Positions 10,705 through 20,295 of a stretch of 64,000 nucleotides of DNA are shown here, in pieces. Positions within the stretch are counted from its first letter, which is position 1; each line of letters opens with the position of its first letter. The translations under genes and the position numbers were made by a program. The notes beneath the pieces were generated by a model. It saw nothing but the letters and a program-made list of their open reading frames with translations, was not told the origin of the DNA and did not search any database. The DNA lies in contig NZ_SLVY01000002.1 in NCBI RefSeq assembly GCF_004345605.1, positions 124,001-188,000 of the forward strand, read 5' to 3'. Origin of the DNA: Rhodococcus sp. SMB37. Its GTDB lineage: Bacteria > Actinomycetota > Actinomycetes > Mycobacteriales > Mycobacteriaceae.

Positions 10705-11544
10705 ATGGCTGTGATCTGGACCACCGAATCCGACGCCACAGGCGGTGGGTCTACTCTCGGGGCGGTGAGTGACTCCACCGTCCGCGCCGACGGCGCGCAA
10801 CAGCTGCCACTGACCGGCGAACGGACAGTCCCCGGTATCGCCGAAGAGAACTACTGGTTCCGCCGCCACGAAGTGGTCTACCGCGACATGCTGCAGCGAT
10901 GCGCCGATCGCACCGTCCTCGAGGCCGGCGCCGGCGAAGGTTACGGGGCCGACATGATCGCCGATGTCGCCACACGCGTCATCGGACTCGACTACGACGA
11001 GAGCGCTGTCGCGCACATCCGCGCCCGGTACCCGCGCGTCGACGTCCGCCAAGGCAACCTCGCCGAACTCCCCCTCGACGACGCATCGGTCGATGCGGTC
11101 GTGAATTTCCAAGTCATCGAACACCTCTGGGACCAAGCACAGTTCCTTCGGGAATGCCACCGTGTTCTGACGCCCGGGGGCGAACTGCTCATCAGTACAC
11201 CCAATCGGATCACCTTCTCCCCCGGACGCGACACACCACTCAACCCGTTCCACACCCGCGAACTCGACGCCGCCGAACTCACCGAACTTCTTGTGGACGC
11301 GGGTTTCCGCGTCGAACTCATGACCGGGGTCCACCACGGCAGCACTCTGCGCGCACTCGACGCCAAGTACGGCGGGTCGTTCATCGACGCGCAGATCGAA
11401 CGCGCCCTCGCCGGTGAGCCGTGGCCCGACGATCTGACCACCGATGTCGCGGCCATCACCTCCGACGACTTCGCACTCTTCCCCGAGGACATCGACGACA
11501 GCCTCGACCTGGTCGCGATCGCGGTGAAGGATCCCGCTCCGTGA
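10705..11544 (+). CDS. Class I SAM-dependent methyltransferase, first gene of the methylglucose lipopolysaccharide-type operon
   Basis: A 279-residue Rossmann methyltransferase: motif I is VLEAGAGEGYGADM, the acidic end of beta 2 is VIGLDYDESAV, and motif post-I/II is FQVIEHLWD. In mycobacteria the orthologue (Rv3030 as I recall) precedes the GH57 and GT4 genes and is proposed to methylate the glucose units of the lipopolysaccharide. ATG 10705 follows AAGGAG by four bases, so I chose it; GTG 10765 is an alternative that removes 20 poorly conserved-looking residues. The stop overlaps the next start in GTGA, so the three genes are translated as a coupled unit. Confidence 0.85.
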   Translation: MAVIWTTESDATGGGSTLGAVSDSTVRADGAQQLPLTGERTVPGIAEENYWFRRHEVVYRDMLQRCADRTVLEAGAGEGYGADMIADVATRVIGLDYDESAVAHIRARYPRVDVRQGNLAELPLDDASVDAVVNFQVIEHLWDQAQFLRECHRVLTPGGELLISTPNRITFSPGRDTPLNPFHTRELDAAELTELLVDAGFRVELMTGVHHGSTLRALDAKYGGSFIDAQIERALAGEPWPDDLTTDVAAITSDDFALFPEDIDDSLDLVAIAVKDPAP

Positions 11545-13094
11545 GACCCGAAGCGAACCGCGAACCGGGGATGTTCGCCCTGGTCCTGCACTCCCACCTC
11601 CCGTGGCTCGCGAACCACGGACGGTGGCCGGTCGGCGAAGAATGGCTGTATCAGTCCTGGGCCGCGACCTATCTGCCCGTCGTCGACGTCCTTCGCCGCC
11701 TCGCCGACGAGGGGCACACACGGCTGCTGACCCTCGGCATCACGCCCGTCCTCGCCGCTCAGCTCGACGATCCGCACAGTCTCACCGGCATGCACCACTG
11801 GCTCGGCAACTGGAAGCTGCGCGCGCACGAGGCCGCCGGGATGGCCGAGCCGTCCTATCGCGCACTCGGCGCCCGTGAGCACCGCGCCGCCGACTGGGCG
11901 CTCGAGACGTTCGAAACCCGGTGGCGGCACGGCGGATCACCCCTCGTTCGCGAACTCATCGATGCCGACACCGTCGAACTGCTCGGCGGGCCGCTGGCGC
12001 ATCCGTTCCAGCCGTTGCTCGATCCCCGGCTGCGGGCGTTCTCGCTGTCCGAAGGGCTCGAGGACGCACACCAGCGATGGCGCCACGCCCCCCGTGGCAT
12101 CTGGGGGCCCGAATGCGGATTCACCCCGGGCATGGAAAAGGATTACGCCGCAGCAGGTGTCGAGCACTTCATGGTCGACGGACCGGCACTGCACGGAGAC
12201 ACCGCACTCGGACGCACCGTCCGCGAGTCCGACGTCGTGTGTTTCGGCCGCGATCTGCAGGTCTCCTACCGGGTCTGGTCTCCGAAGTCCGGATACCCCG
12301 GGCATTCGGCATATCGCGATTTCCACACCTATTGCCACGACACGGGTCTCAAGCCCTCACGCGTAACCGGACGCACCGTCGCCTCTCAGGACAAGGCGCC
12401 GTACGACCCCGACCTCGCGTCGGCGGCCCTCGATCGGCACGTCGCGGATTTCGTCGACACCATCCGGCAGCGGCTGCGAAGCGAATCGGCCCGCATCGGC
12501 CGCGACGCCCTCGTCGTCGCCGCGTTCGACACCGAGCTGTTCGGGCACTGGTGGTACGAGGGACCGATCTTCCTCGAACGACTTCTGCGTGCGCTGCCCG
12601 AAGCCGGGATCGAGGTGGGCACGCTGTCCGACGCACGCGAACGCGGATACGTCGGCGGAGCGGTGGATCTCGAGGACTCGTCCTGGGGGTCGGGCAAGGA
12701 CTGGCGGGTGTGGGCCGGTGATCAGGTCTCCGATCTCGTCCAGCTCAACGACGAGGTCGTCGCCACCGCTCTCGACACCGTCGACAAGTCCCGCGACGCA
12801 CTCGGATCGAACGCCCCGCTCCTGCGCAACCGGGTACACGACCAGATTCTTCGTGAAGCACTGATGACCGTCTCGAGCGACTGGGCGTTCATGGTCAGCA
12901 AGGACACCGCAGCGGGCTACGCACGCGACCGCGCACACAAGCACGCCCACGCGACGCGGGAGATCGCCGCCGCTGTCGCCGAAGGTCGCGATTCCGCGGC
13001 GGCACGACTCGCCGACGCATGGAACCGAGCCGACAATCTGTTTCCCGGACTCGACGCGCGACGTCTTCCCGGACGACACGGAGGCACCCTGTGA
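11541..13094 (+). CDS. GH57 family glucan branching-type enzyme
   Basis: A 517-residue glycoside hydrolase family 57 protein. Conserved regions: HSHLPW near the start, GIWGPECGFTPG with the likely nucleophile Glu191, and AAFDTELFGHWWYEGP with the likely acid/base Asp330. GH57 enzymes with this layout are 1,4-alpha-glucan branching enzymes; the mycobacterial orthologue (Rv3031) is assigned to polymethylated glucan synthesis. Start is GTG 11541, overlapping the methyltransferase stop by four bases. Longer in-frame starts lie inside the methyltransferase gene and were rejected. The stop overlaps the GT4 start in the same GTGA manner. Confidence 0.92.
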   Translation: MRPEANREPGMFALVLHSHLPWLANHGRWPVGEEWLYQSWAATYLPVVDVLRRLADEGHTRLLTLGITPVLAAQLDDPHSLTGMHHWLGNWKLRAHEAAGMAEPSYRALGAREHRAADWALETFETRWRHGGSPLVRELIDADTVELLGGPLAHPFQPLLDPRLRAFSLSEGLEDAHQRWRHAPRGIWGPECGFTPGMEKDYAAAGVEHFMVDGPALHGDTALGRTVRESDVVCFGRDLQVSYRVWSPKSGYPGHSAYRDFHTYCHDTGLKPSRVTGRTVASQDKAPYDPDLASAALDRHVADFVDTIRQRLRSESARIGRDALVVAAFDTELFGHWWYEGPIFLERLLRALPEAGIEVGTLSDARERGYVGGAVDLEDSSWGSGKDWRVWAGDQVSDLVQLNDEVVATALDTVDKSRDALGSNAPLLRNRVHDQILREALMTVSSDWAFMVSKDTAAGYARDRAHKHAHATREIAAAVAEGRDSAAARLADAWNRADNLFPGLDARRLPGRHGGTL

Positions 13095-14362
13095 CATCGA
13101 CGATCGCCCCGCGACTGAAGATCCTCCTGGTGTCCTGGGAATACCCCCCGGTCGTGGTGGGTGGGCTCGGTCGGCACGTCCACCATCTGGCCACCGAGCT
13201 CGCCGCAATCGGGCACGAGGTAGTGGTGCTGTCGCGCCGCCCCACGGGCACCGACGCATCGACCCACCCGACGATCACCCACATCTCCGAGGGCGTCCTC
13301 GTCGTCGCGGTGGCCGAGGACGCGCCGCACTTCGAGTTCGGCACCGACATGCTCGCGTGGACCCTCGCGATGGGACACGCGATGGTCCGCGCGGGAGTCG
13401 GGCTCAGCCGCGGCGGCATCGGCGACGGCTGGCAGCCCGACGTCGTGCATGCGCACGACTGGCTCGTCGCGCACCCCGCGATCGCCCTCGCCGAATACTT
13501 CGACGTCCCACTGGTTTCCACCCTGCACGCCACCGAAGCGGGCCGTCACAGCGGATGGCTGTCGGGTCGCATCAACCGGCAGGTGCACTCGGTCGAGTGG
13601 TGGCTGGCCAACGAATCGGATGCGCTCATCACGTGTTCGGCATCCATGCGCGACGAAGTCACCGAGCTGTACGGCCCCAGGCTGTCCACTATCTCGGTCA
13701 TCCGCAACGGCATCGACATCACCACCTGGTCGTACCGGGAACGGCAACCCCGGGCTGTGCCCGCACAGCTGCTGTACGTCGGCAGGCTCGAGTACGAGAA
13801 AGGTGTGCAGGATGCGATCGCGGCGTTGCCGAAGATCCGACGCTCGCATCCGGGAACCACGCTCGTCGTCGCCGGTGAGGGTACACAGTTCGAGTGGCTG
13901 CGCGAACAGGCTCGTCTGCACCGGGTCGCCAGGTCGGTGACCTTCGTGGGCAACCTCGACCACACAGAACTTCTCGGGTGGCTGCACGGCGCCGACGCCA
14001 TCGTCCTGCCGAGCCGCTACGAACCGTTCGGGATCATCGCCCTCGAAGCGGCAGCAGCGGGCATCCCGCTCGTCACCTCCACCGCGGGTGGTCTCGGTGA
14101 AGCCGTGGTCGACGGCGCGACAGGACTGTCGTTCCAGCCCGGCGACATCGCAGGCCTGGTGTCCGCGGTCCGCGAGACCCTCGACGATCCTGCCGCCGCC
14201 CAGGAACGGGCACGCGCGGCCCGCGAACGACTCACCGACGACTTCGACTGGGGCGTGGTCGCCGAGGAAACCGTCCAGGTGTACGCAGCCGCGAAACGCC
14301 GCGTCCGGCACCCGATGGCGCGGCCGACGATCCCGCAGCGACCCCTGCCGGATCGCGGCTGA
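13091..14362 (+). CDS. GT4 family glycosyltransferase (alpha-glucan elongation)
   Basis: A 423-residue retaining GT-B glycosyltransferase. The N-terminal sugar-acceptor domain has SWEYPPVVVGGLGRHV and HAHDWL. The C-terminal nucleotide-sugar domain has YVGRLEYEKG and the E-x7-E motif in EPFGIIALEAAAAG. The family builds alpha-1,4-glucans; the Rv3032 orthologue is known for 6-O-methylglucosyl lipopolysaccharide and glycogen elongation. Start GTG 13091 overlaps the GH57 stop by four bases. It is the last gene of the three-gene unit; the amidase converges on it with 23 bases between stops. Confidence 0.92.
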   Translation: MTSTIAPRLKILLVSWEYPPVVVGGLGRHVHHLATELAAIGHEVVVLSRRPTGTDASTHPTITHISEGVLVVAVAEDAPHFEFGTDMLAWTLAMGHAMVRAGVGLSRGGIGDGWQPDVVHAHDWLVAHPAIALAEYFDVPLVSTLHATEAGRHSGWLSGRINRQVHSVEWWLANESDALITCSASMRDEVTELYGPRLSTISVIRNGIDITTWSYRERQPRAVPAQLLYVGRLEYEKGVQDAIAALPKIRRSHPGTTLVVAGEGTQFEWLREQARLHRVARSVTFVGNLDHTELLGWLHGADAIVLPSRYEPFGIIALEAAAAGIPLVTSTAGGLGEAVVDGATGLSFQPGDIAGLVSAVRETLDDPAAAQERARAARERLTDDFDWGVVAEETVQVYAAAKRRVRHPMARPTIPQRPLPDRG

Positions 14363-14385
14363 ACCATCGGTTCCCCGGGTCGGGG

Positions 14386-15891
14386 CTATTTCGGGTACAC
14401 GTCGGGTGCAGGTAACAACGGTGGCTGCCTGTCGAACCATGGGCTCGCCTGTTCGAGTTCGCCGGTAAGTGAGAGCAGCAGCGCCTCACCGCCGAGCGGG
14501 GCGACGAACTGCACGCCCAGCGGCACTCCTTCAGCTGTCCAGTGCAACGGAACCGAGATCGCCGGGCGCCCGGTGATATTCGCCAGTTGCGTATAGGGGG
14601 TGCGACCGAGATTGTCGTCGATCACCTTGTCGATCAACCCACTCCAGCGCGCGAGTCGTCCCATCCGGGTCGTCATGAGTACCGACCCGAGCGCCCGCAT
14701 CCACATCGGCGTGGCCAGTTCACCCACCCGCGCCGGCGGATACGCCAGGGTCGGGGTGAGCAGCAGATCGTAGCGTTCGTGGAACGCAGCGAGGTCGCGA
14801 ATGTAATCCGCCCATCGGGCATGCGCGGCAAGATAATCCGGCGCCGACACCGACCGGCCCAGTTCGGCCAGCATGCGGGTGTCGAACTCGAACCCACCCG
14901 GCCCACACCCGGTGCGTTGCCGGGCATCGTCCACCTCGAGCGCGAGCGACGCGAACCACATCGTCAGGAAGTCGGCAGCGAGTCGCCGCTCGTCGATTCT
15001 GGTCTCGGCAGGTTCCACCCGGTGCCCGAGTTCGTCGAGCAACACCACCGCGCGGTCGACCGCAGCAACGGCCTCGGGATCGACGCCGGTACCGATCGGA
15101 GAGGCGGTCGCGTAGCCGATCCGCAGGCGCCGCGGCGGCGTACTCAGCACTGCAGCATAAGAACCGGGAATACCACCTACCGCATAGGGCGCCGCAGGAT
15201 AGGCTCCGGCCATCACGTCGAGCATCGCGGCCGAGTCGCGGACCGTCCGGCTGATCACACCGTTGGACACTGCGCCGTGCAGCGGCTCCCCACCGACCGG
15301 CCCCGTGGGTACCAGGCCCCGACCGGGTTTGAGACCGACCAGGCCGCAGCATGCCGCCGGAATCCGGATCGAGCCGCCACCGTCGTTGGCACCCGCCACA
15401 GGTACGACACCCGCAGCCACGGCCGCTGCGGAACCGCCCGAGGACCCACCTGGTGTGAGCTCAGGGTTCCATGGATTGCGGGTTGCCCCACCCGCCTCCG
15501 GTTCCGTGATGCCCTTCGCCCCGAACTCGGGTGTGTTGGTCTTACCGAAGATCACCAGCCCCGAATCGAGCCAGCGGTCGACCACCACGGAGTTCTGCGC
15601 CGCCGGGAGCTCGGCGAGGGCTCGGGAGCCGCTCCCGGTGGGCATTCCGATCACATCCTGCAACAGGTCCTTGACCAGGAACGGCACACCCGCGAACGGC
15701 CCCGACAGGGGCCCGTCGGCGCGAACGCGGGCACGCTCGTCGAGACGGCGCACCACCGTGTTCAGCGTCGGATCGACAGTCTCGAGGCGTGCGAGTGCTG
15801 CATCGAGCAACTCGACCGGCGACACTTCACCTCGGGCGACGAGTCCTGCAAGACCCACCGCGTCGTAGCGGCGATACTCGGCGTACTCCAC
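14386..15891 (-). CDS. Amidase signature family enzyme
   Basis: A 501-residue amidase with the Ser-cisSer-Lys triad region: Lys in [11 protein letters not shown], the glycine-rich [14 protein letters not shown] and the [19 protein letters not shown] block with the nucleophilic Ser. Hydrolyses a carboxamide to acid and ammonia; the substrate cannot be read from the sequence. The usual T-D before the second glycine run is replaced by N-D (GANDGGGS), a modest change. It is not GatA, as there are no gatC or gatB neighbours. It follows 24 bases before the acyltransferase gene on the same strand. As I recall, it has no equivalent at this site in M. tuberculosis, so it may be an insertion in this lineage. 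Confidence 0.9.
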   Translation of the reverse strand: MEYAEYRRYDAVGLAGLVARGEVSPVELLDAALARLETVDPTLNTVVRRLDERARVRADGPLSGPFAGVPFLVKDLLQDVIGMPTGSGSRALAELPAAQNSVVVDRWLDSGLVIFGKTNTPEFGAKGITEPEAGGATRNPWNPELTPGGSSGGSAAAVAAGVVPVAGANDGGGSIRIPAACCGLVGLKPGRGLVPTGPVGGEPLHGAVSNGVISRTVRDSAAMLDVMAGAYPAAPYAVGGIPGSYAAVLSTPPRRLRIGYATASPIGTGVDPEAVAAVDRAVVLLDELGHRVEPAETRIDERRLAADFLTMWFASLALEVDDARQRTGCGPGGFEFDTRMLAELGRSVSAPDYLAAHARWADYIRDLAAFHERYDLLLTPTLAYPPARVGELATPMWMRALGSVLMTTRMGRLARWSGLIDKVIDDNLGRTPYTQLANITGRPAISVPLHWTAEGVPLGVQFVAPLGGEALLLSLTGELEQASPWFDRQPPLLPAPDVYPK

Positions 15892-15915
15892 GGCCGTTAC
15901 CTCCTCCTAGGCCTG

Positions 15916-16680
15916 TCAAGGCGCGAGATTCGCGTCGAGGGGCGGGTCGCCCGCCTTCTTACGCGCGATGTCTTCGAGCGCCGCGACGTAGGCCGCCCGA
16001 TCAGCGGCGCCGGCCTCCCACGCGTCCTTGCGGTTCTTCACGACCTTGGCCGGGGATCCCACGGCGATGCCGTAGTCGGGGATGTCGCCCTTGACGACGG
16101 CGTGCGCTCCCAGGACGCACCCGCGTCCGACCCGAGTGCCGCGCAAGACCGAGACCTTCGCGGCGATCCAGGTGTCGGGGCCGATCCGGACGGGGCTCTT
16201 CACGATGCCCTGGTCCTTGATCGGATAGGTGATGTCCTCGGTTCGATGGTCGAAGTCGCAGATGTAGCACCAGTCGGCGACAAGGGTCGATGCGCCGATC
16301 TCGATATCGAGGTAGGTGTTCACCACATTGTCCTTGCCGAACACGACCTTGTCGCCGATGCGCAGGGATCCTTCGTGGCACCGGATAGCGTTACCGTCGC
16401 CGATGTGGACCCACTTGCCGATCTCGAGTCGCGCCAGGTCCGGTGTCGCGTGGATCTCCACATTCTTCCCCAGGAAGACCATCCCGCGCAGCACCACATG
16501 CGGATTCGCCAGCTTGAACTTCGCCAGCCGGTAGTACCGCACGAGGTACCACGGGGTGTACGCCTTGTTGTTCAGCACCCATCGCAGCGATGCCGGTGTC
16601 AGGAATCGGGCCTGCTCCGGATCGCGGCGTCGCGATCCACGCCACCTGGTGCTCAACGGTGCACCCCACATGCTCGTCAT
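15916..16680 (-). CDS. Left-handed beta-helix acyltransferase (maltose O-acetyltransferase-like)
   Basis: A 254-residue protein whose central part (about 75-200) is built of hexapeptide repeats: VVLRGMVFLGKNVEIHA, LEIGKWVHIGDGNAIR, VVFGKDNVVNTYLDIEIG, and a final VRIGPDTWIAAKVSVLRG. That is the trimeric left-handed beta-helix fold of acetyl- and acyltransferases. The mycobacterial orthologue (Rv3034c) is proposed to acylate the methylglucose lipopolysaccharide made by the genes next door. Start is ATG 16680 (MTSMWGAP); the longer open frame enters the divergent promoter region. The lipoprotein gene starts 95 bases away on the other strand. Confidence 0.85.
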   Translation of the reverse strand: MTSMWGAPLSTRWRGSRRRDPEQARFLTPASLRWVLNNKAYTPWYLVRYYRLAKFKLANPHVVLRGMVFLGKNVEIHATPDLARLEIGKWVHIGDGNAIRCHEGSLRIGDKVVFGKDNVVNTYLDIEIGASTLVADWCYICDFDHRTEDITYPIKDQGIVKSPVRIGPDTWIAAKVSVLRGTRVGRGCVLGAHAVVKGDIPDYGIAVGSPAKVVKNRKDAWEAGAADRAAYVAALEDIARKKAGDPPLDANLAP

Positions 16681-16775
16681 GGCACGCAGCGTAACGGTCT
16701 GCCTCGGTCGGCAGGTGAAACACCCGGCCCGATACGCTGGCGAGTCGAATCCGACAGTCCTGAAGGAGTTGAGCG

Positions 16776-18083
16776 ATGCGGGGTGCCCGGCGAGCTGCGG
16801 TGCTGACGGCGACGGCAGCACTGGCGTTGAGCGGGTGCGGTAGCGATAACGGTGGACCGTACTCCGCGGGCGCGTGGCCTGGACGCCATTCGGACGCGCG
16901 CAACAGCAATACGACCGTCAGCGACGGACTCGACGAGGTCACGTCGTCGTGGTCGCGGGCGACCGGTGGCGCTGTCGGTTCACCGGCGACCGTGGCAACG
17001 AACGGCCAGATCACCGTCACCTCGGCCACCGACGCGGGCTGCAACATCTTCTCGTACCAGATGGACAACGGGCGCAAACGCTGGTGCACGCGTCTCGGCC
17101 CCGCCGTGGCGGATATCAGCCCGGTGGCGGACGATGTCGCCAACGTGTACGTCGGCGAGGCCGGTGGCGTGTACTCGTTCACCGAGAACGGCCAGCGCCG
17201 GTGGCGGATACCGGTGAGCGGCACTCCCCGCGTGGTGCAGTTCGCAGGCGACGGAAGCCTCGTCGTGGTCACCCATTTCGGTCAGGTCAACATCGTCGAT
17301 CCGCAGACCGGGATGCTCCGTGCACCCCTGTTCGATCTGGTCCCGATCCCCGGAGTCGCAGACGGCACGAACATTCCGCGTCAGGATCCCGACCACGGCC
17401 TGGCCGGATGCTTCGGCGGCTCCCCCGACTGCCCCGTCGCGACCACCCCCGCCGTCGACCAGGACACCGGCCGGATCTTCACGACGGTGTGGCGCACCGG
17501 CGCCGACCGCGCCGCACTGGTCGCCCTGCGGTACCCGGGCGGCGACAACCCGGTGGTCACCGAGGAATGGTCGAACGTCGATCTTCCGGGCGGCTCCACG
17601 ACAAGTCCTGCGCTCTCGGCCGATGCCACCACCGTCTACGTCCACGACGGCGAGGGCGCGTTGTGGGCGATCGATGCCGAGACGGGGCAGCCCCGATGGA
17701 GTCACGAACTCGGATTCACCCCGGCGACAGGCCCTGCAGTCGCCGATGACGGGCTGCTCGTGTTGTCGGCCGGTGGCCCCTCCGGTGCACTGACCGCCCT
17801 GCGCGACACCGGCGACGGCGTCGAGGCCGCGTGGGAGCGCGACGATGTTCGGCAGGCCGGTGTCCCGGCGCTCACGGCGAACGGTCGCGGCTACACGATC
17901 ACCCAGAGCGACGACGGCCTCACTGCGCTCGTGTTCGACGTGGCCGACGGACAGACCCTCGATGAAGAGGCACTCCCCGAGGCGACCGGATTCTCGGTGG
18001 GAACGGCGGTCGGACCGGACGGCCAGTTGGTCGCCACTACCGTGCAGGGTGAGATCTACGTGCTGGACGGCTCCGAGGACTGA
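16776..18083 (+). CDS. PQQ-type beta-propeller lipoprotein
   Basis: A 435-residue exported lipoprotein. The signal peptide ends in the lipobox ALSGC (Cys near 21), so it should be anchored on the outer face of the membrane. The rest holds repeated beta-blades of the PQQ/quinoprotein type, such as VYVGEAGGVYSF, VYVHDGEGALWAIDAETG and a closing GEIYVLDGSED. No catalytic or cofactor ligands of quinoprotein dehydrogenases are evident, so a scaffold or binding role is more likely, as for BamB-like proteins. It is the Rv3035 equivalent by position. Its link to the glucan genes is only by neighbourhood. Confidence 0.85.
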   Translation: MRGARRAAVLTATAALALSGCGSDNGGPYSAGAWPGRHSDARNSNTTVSDGLDEVTSSWSRATGGAVGSPATVATNGQITVTSATDAGCNIFSYQMDNGRKRWCTRLGPAVADISPVADDVANVYVGEAGGVYSFTENGQRRWRIPVSGTPRVVQFAGDGSLVVVTHFGQVNIVDPQTGMLRAPLFDLVPIPGVADGTNIPRQDPDHGLAGCFGGSPDCPVATTPAVDQDTGRIFTTVWRTGADRAALVALRYPGGDNPVVTEEWSNVDLPGGSTTSPALSADATTVYVHDGEGALWAIDAETGQPRWSHELGFTPATGPAVADDGLLVLSAGGPSGALTALRDTGDGVEAAWERDDVRQAGVPALTANGRGYTITQSDDGLTALVFDVADGQTLDEEALPEATGFSVGTAVGPDGQLVATTVQGEIYVLDGSED

Positions 18084-18107
18084 GTGCACGTGCGCACCGC
18101 GAGCATG

Positions 18108-19265
18108 TCAGCGACTCGGTGTGCACACGAACGCCACCGGTGTCCGGCCGACGCGGGTGAGCACGACGCTCAGCGCGCGGTCGCCGCGCAGCTTCAATCG
18201 CGGGCGTAGCTGTGCGGGGTCGACGTCGACCCCGCGCACCAGGATCTCGGCCGAACCACACTCGTGGCGGGTCAGAGCCTGCCGCAGGTTCTTCTCCGAG
18301 TACTTCAGCTGCTCGAGAATCCGGAAGCCGCGCACTCCGTCGGGAAGTGCGTCGCCGGTGAGATAGGCGATGCGTGGATCGAGTTGCCACAGACCGTGTG
18401 TCGCGGCGTAGTGCCGGACGAGACCCGCGCGCACGATCGCGCCGTCCGGGTCGATGATCCACTCCCCCGGCGCCTCTTCCGGGATGTCGTCGTCCATCGC
18501 ATCGGTGACTTCGAAAGCCGACCCGTCCGACCTCAGAACAGCGGCGCGACGGCGGATCCCGGGCTCACTCAGGCCGGGTGAGTAGAGACAGGCCTCCCGC
18601 ACACCCGAGTCGAGCGACACGATCTCGACCTCGCCGGCCCAGCCGAGCTTGTCGAAGTCGAGCCCCGGAGCGCACTTCACGGCGAGATCGCGACCTGAAT
18701 AGGCATCGAGAAGGTCGGGCAGCGGCGGCTGCAGCGCGGCCGGATCGTGAGTGCGTCGACCGCCGGACCTGCGCGCCGGATCGGCGATCACTGTGGTTCC
18801 GCGTGTCACCGGCCGCAGCGCGTCGGCTCGCACCAGATGAGCTGCGGGTACATTGTGGGCCGCCATTGCGAGGCGCACCTCGTCGAGGTCGCTCCCCACG
18901 ACGGTGGTGGCCACCCCGACCAGCGCGGCCAGCTCTGCTCCCACCGAGCAGGTCACGTCGTGAACCTGTCGCCCTGCGAGCCGGCGCGCCCGGTGAGCAG
19001 CGACAGGCGACGGGGTCGCCTGTTGCACCGCGTCGTCGGTCAGCAACCACCCGTGCGCGCCCGCGAGTTTGGTTGCGGCCTTTCGCCGCGCGAGCACCGT
19101 CTCGACGAGCGGCGCCGCACGATCGCCGAAACACGTACGCGCCCAGCCGATATCCGACAGGCGCGTACGCGTCGACAGTTCCCGGCCGTCGACAGCGGAC
19201 AATGCTGCGACGCCCTGATCCGACGTCAGATACTCGACATCGGCGAGCGTGAACTCGTAGCCCAA
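18108..19265 (-). CDS. THUMP-like domain class I methyltransferase
   Basis: A 385-residue protein. After an alpha-helical N-terminal part, a degenerate SAM site is visible (VHDVTCSVGAELAALV, with VVGSDLDEVRLAMAAHN), then VIADPARRSGGRRTHDP, which resembles the catalytic block of RNA/protein methyltransferases. The C-terminal part from about residue 270 is the THUMP-like domain (AAVLRSDGSAF, VRHYAATHGLWQLDP). The start codon is TTG at 19265, directly after the TAG stop of the upstream methyltransferase, so the two are translationally linked. The Rv3037c equivalent has been suggested as an enzyme of methylglucose lipopolysaccharide synthesis, but an RNA substrate is equally possible. Confidence 0.75.
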   Translation of the reverse strand: MGYEFTLADVEYLTSDQGVAALSAVDGRELSTRTRLSDIGWARTCFGDRAAPLVETVLARRKAATKLAGAHGWLLTDDAVQQATPSPVAAHRARRLAGRQVHDVTCSVGAELAALVGVATTVVGSDLDEVRLAMAAHNVPAAHLVRADALRPVTRGTTVIADPARRSGGRRTHDPAALQPPLPDLLDAYSGRDLAVKCAPGLDFDKLGWAGEVEIVSLDSGVREACLYSPGLSEPGIRRRAAVLRSDGSAFEVTDAMDDDIPEEAPGEWIIDPDGAIVRAGLVRHYAATHGLWQLDPRIAYLTGDALPDGVRGFRILEQLKYSEKNLRQALTRHECGSAEILVRGVDVDPAQLRPRLKLRGDRALSVVLTRVGRTPVAFVCTPSR

Positions 19266-20243
19266 CTACTTGCCGGGCTTCACGCCGGTGATCATCACGT
19301 TGTAGAAGAAGTTCCGCGGGACGACGTGCTTGAGCACGTTCTCGTCGACCCAGCTGAGAGTCTTCCAGCCACCGAATGCGAACTTGGCCCAGTTCCAGCC
19401 CAGCTTCTCCTCGGGAACCGCGGCCTCGAACGTGCGGACCGGCCAACCGAGTAGTGCAGCTGCGAATTCTTCGCTCGACGCCTTGACCTCGACTGCGCCC
19501 GCCGAGGTGGCGAGCTTCTCGAGATCCGCAGGATCGAACGTGTGCAGGTCGACGACCGCCTCGAGCGCCGCAGCGCGTGAGGACTCGTCCAGTTCGGTCT
19601 GCGGGCGACGCCAGTCGCTCAGGAACGGAAGTTTGGTCACAGTGGTGGTCGCCTCCCAGGTGATGCGACCCAGCCATCGTGCGTAGAAGTTACCGACGGT
19701 GCTGGGTTCACCCGCGAAGACGAAACGTCCGCCCGGCTTGAGCACACGCAACACCTCGCGCAGCGACTGCTCGACGTCGGGAATATGGTGCAGCACCGCG
19801 TGCCCGACGACGAGATCGAAGGTGTCGTCCTCGTAGGGAATGGTTTCGGCGTCGGCGACCCGGCCATCGACGTCGAGTCCGAGGTTCTCCGCATTGCGCA
19901 ACGCAACCTTGACCATGCCGGGCGACAGGTCGGTGACCGACCCGCTCTTCGCGATCCCGCCCTGCATCAGGTTGAGCAGGAAGAAGCCCGTGCCGCAACC
20001 GAGTTCCAGAGCGCGCTCGTACGGCAACTGCTGCTCACCGGCCGCCAGGTCGAAGCGACCGCGCGCGTAGTCGATACAACGTTCGTCGTAGGAGATCGAC
20101 CACTTCTCGTCGTAGGTCTCGGCTTCCCAGTCGTGATAGAGCACCTGAGCGAGCTTGGAGTCCTCGAGAGCAGCCGCGACCTGTTCGGCGGTAGCGTGCG
20201 GGTTCGGCGCGGGATCGTTCCCGTCGGTCCTGCTTGCAGTCAT
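19266..20243 (-). CDS. Class I SAM-dependent methyltransferase (Rv3038c-like)
   Basis: A 325-residue methyltransferase with motif I ALELGCGTGFFLLNL, an acidic VTDLSPGMVKVALRNAE, motif II in DLVVGHAVLHHIPD and motif III VLKPGGRFVFAGEP. This is the ubiquinone/menaquinone C-methyltransferase-like class, which acts on small molecules or lipids; the substrate is unknown. The N-terminal 45 residues are polar and the C-terminal third (after about 215) is a lineage-specific extension. The gene directly abuts the THUMP-like gene and follows the enoyl-CoA hydratase by 52 bases on the same strand. Confidence 0.85.
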   Translation of the reverse strand: MTASRTDGNDPAPNPHATAEQVAAALEDSKLAQVLYHDWEAETYDEKWSISYDERCIDYARGRFDLAAGEQQLPYERALELGCGTGFFLLNLMQGGIAKSGSVTDLSPGMVKVALRNAENLGLDVDGRVADAETIPYEDDTFDLVVGHAVLHHIPDVEQSLREVLRVLKPGGRFVFAGEPSTVGNFYARWLGRITWEATTTVTKLPFLSDWRRPQTELDESSRAAALEAVVDLHTFDPADLEKLATSAGAVEVKASSEEFAAALLGWPVRTFEAAVPEEKLGWNWAKFAFGGWKTLSWVDENVLKHVVPRNFFYNVMITGVKPGK

Positions 20244-20295
20244 GACGCAGATCCTACCCGGCAGTAAGCTCTCGACAAGTGGCCCGTCCCGGCGA

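Noticed and set aside
14542-16806. 754-residue plus-strand frame across the amidase and acyltransferase genes
   Set aside because: It spans two genes with clear families on the other strand and their spacer.
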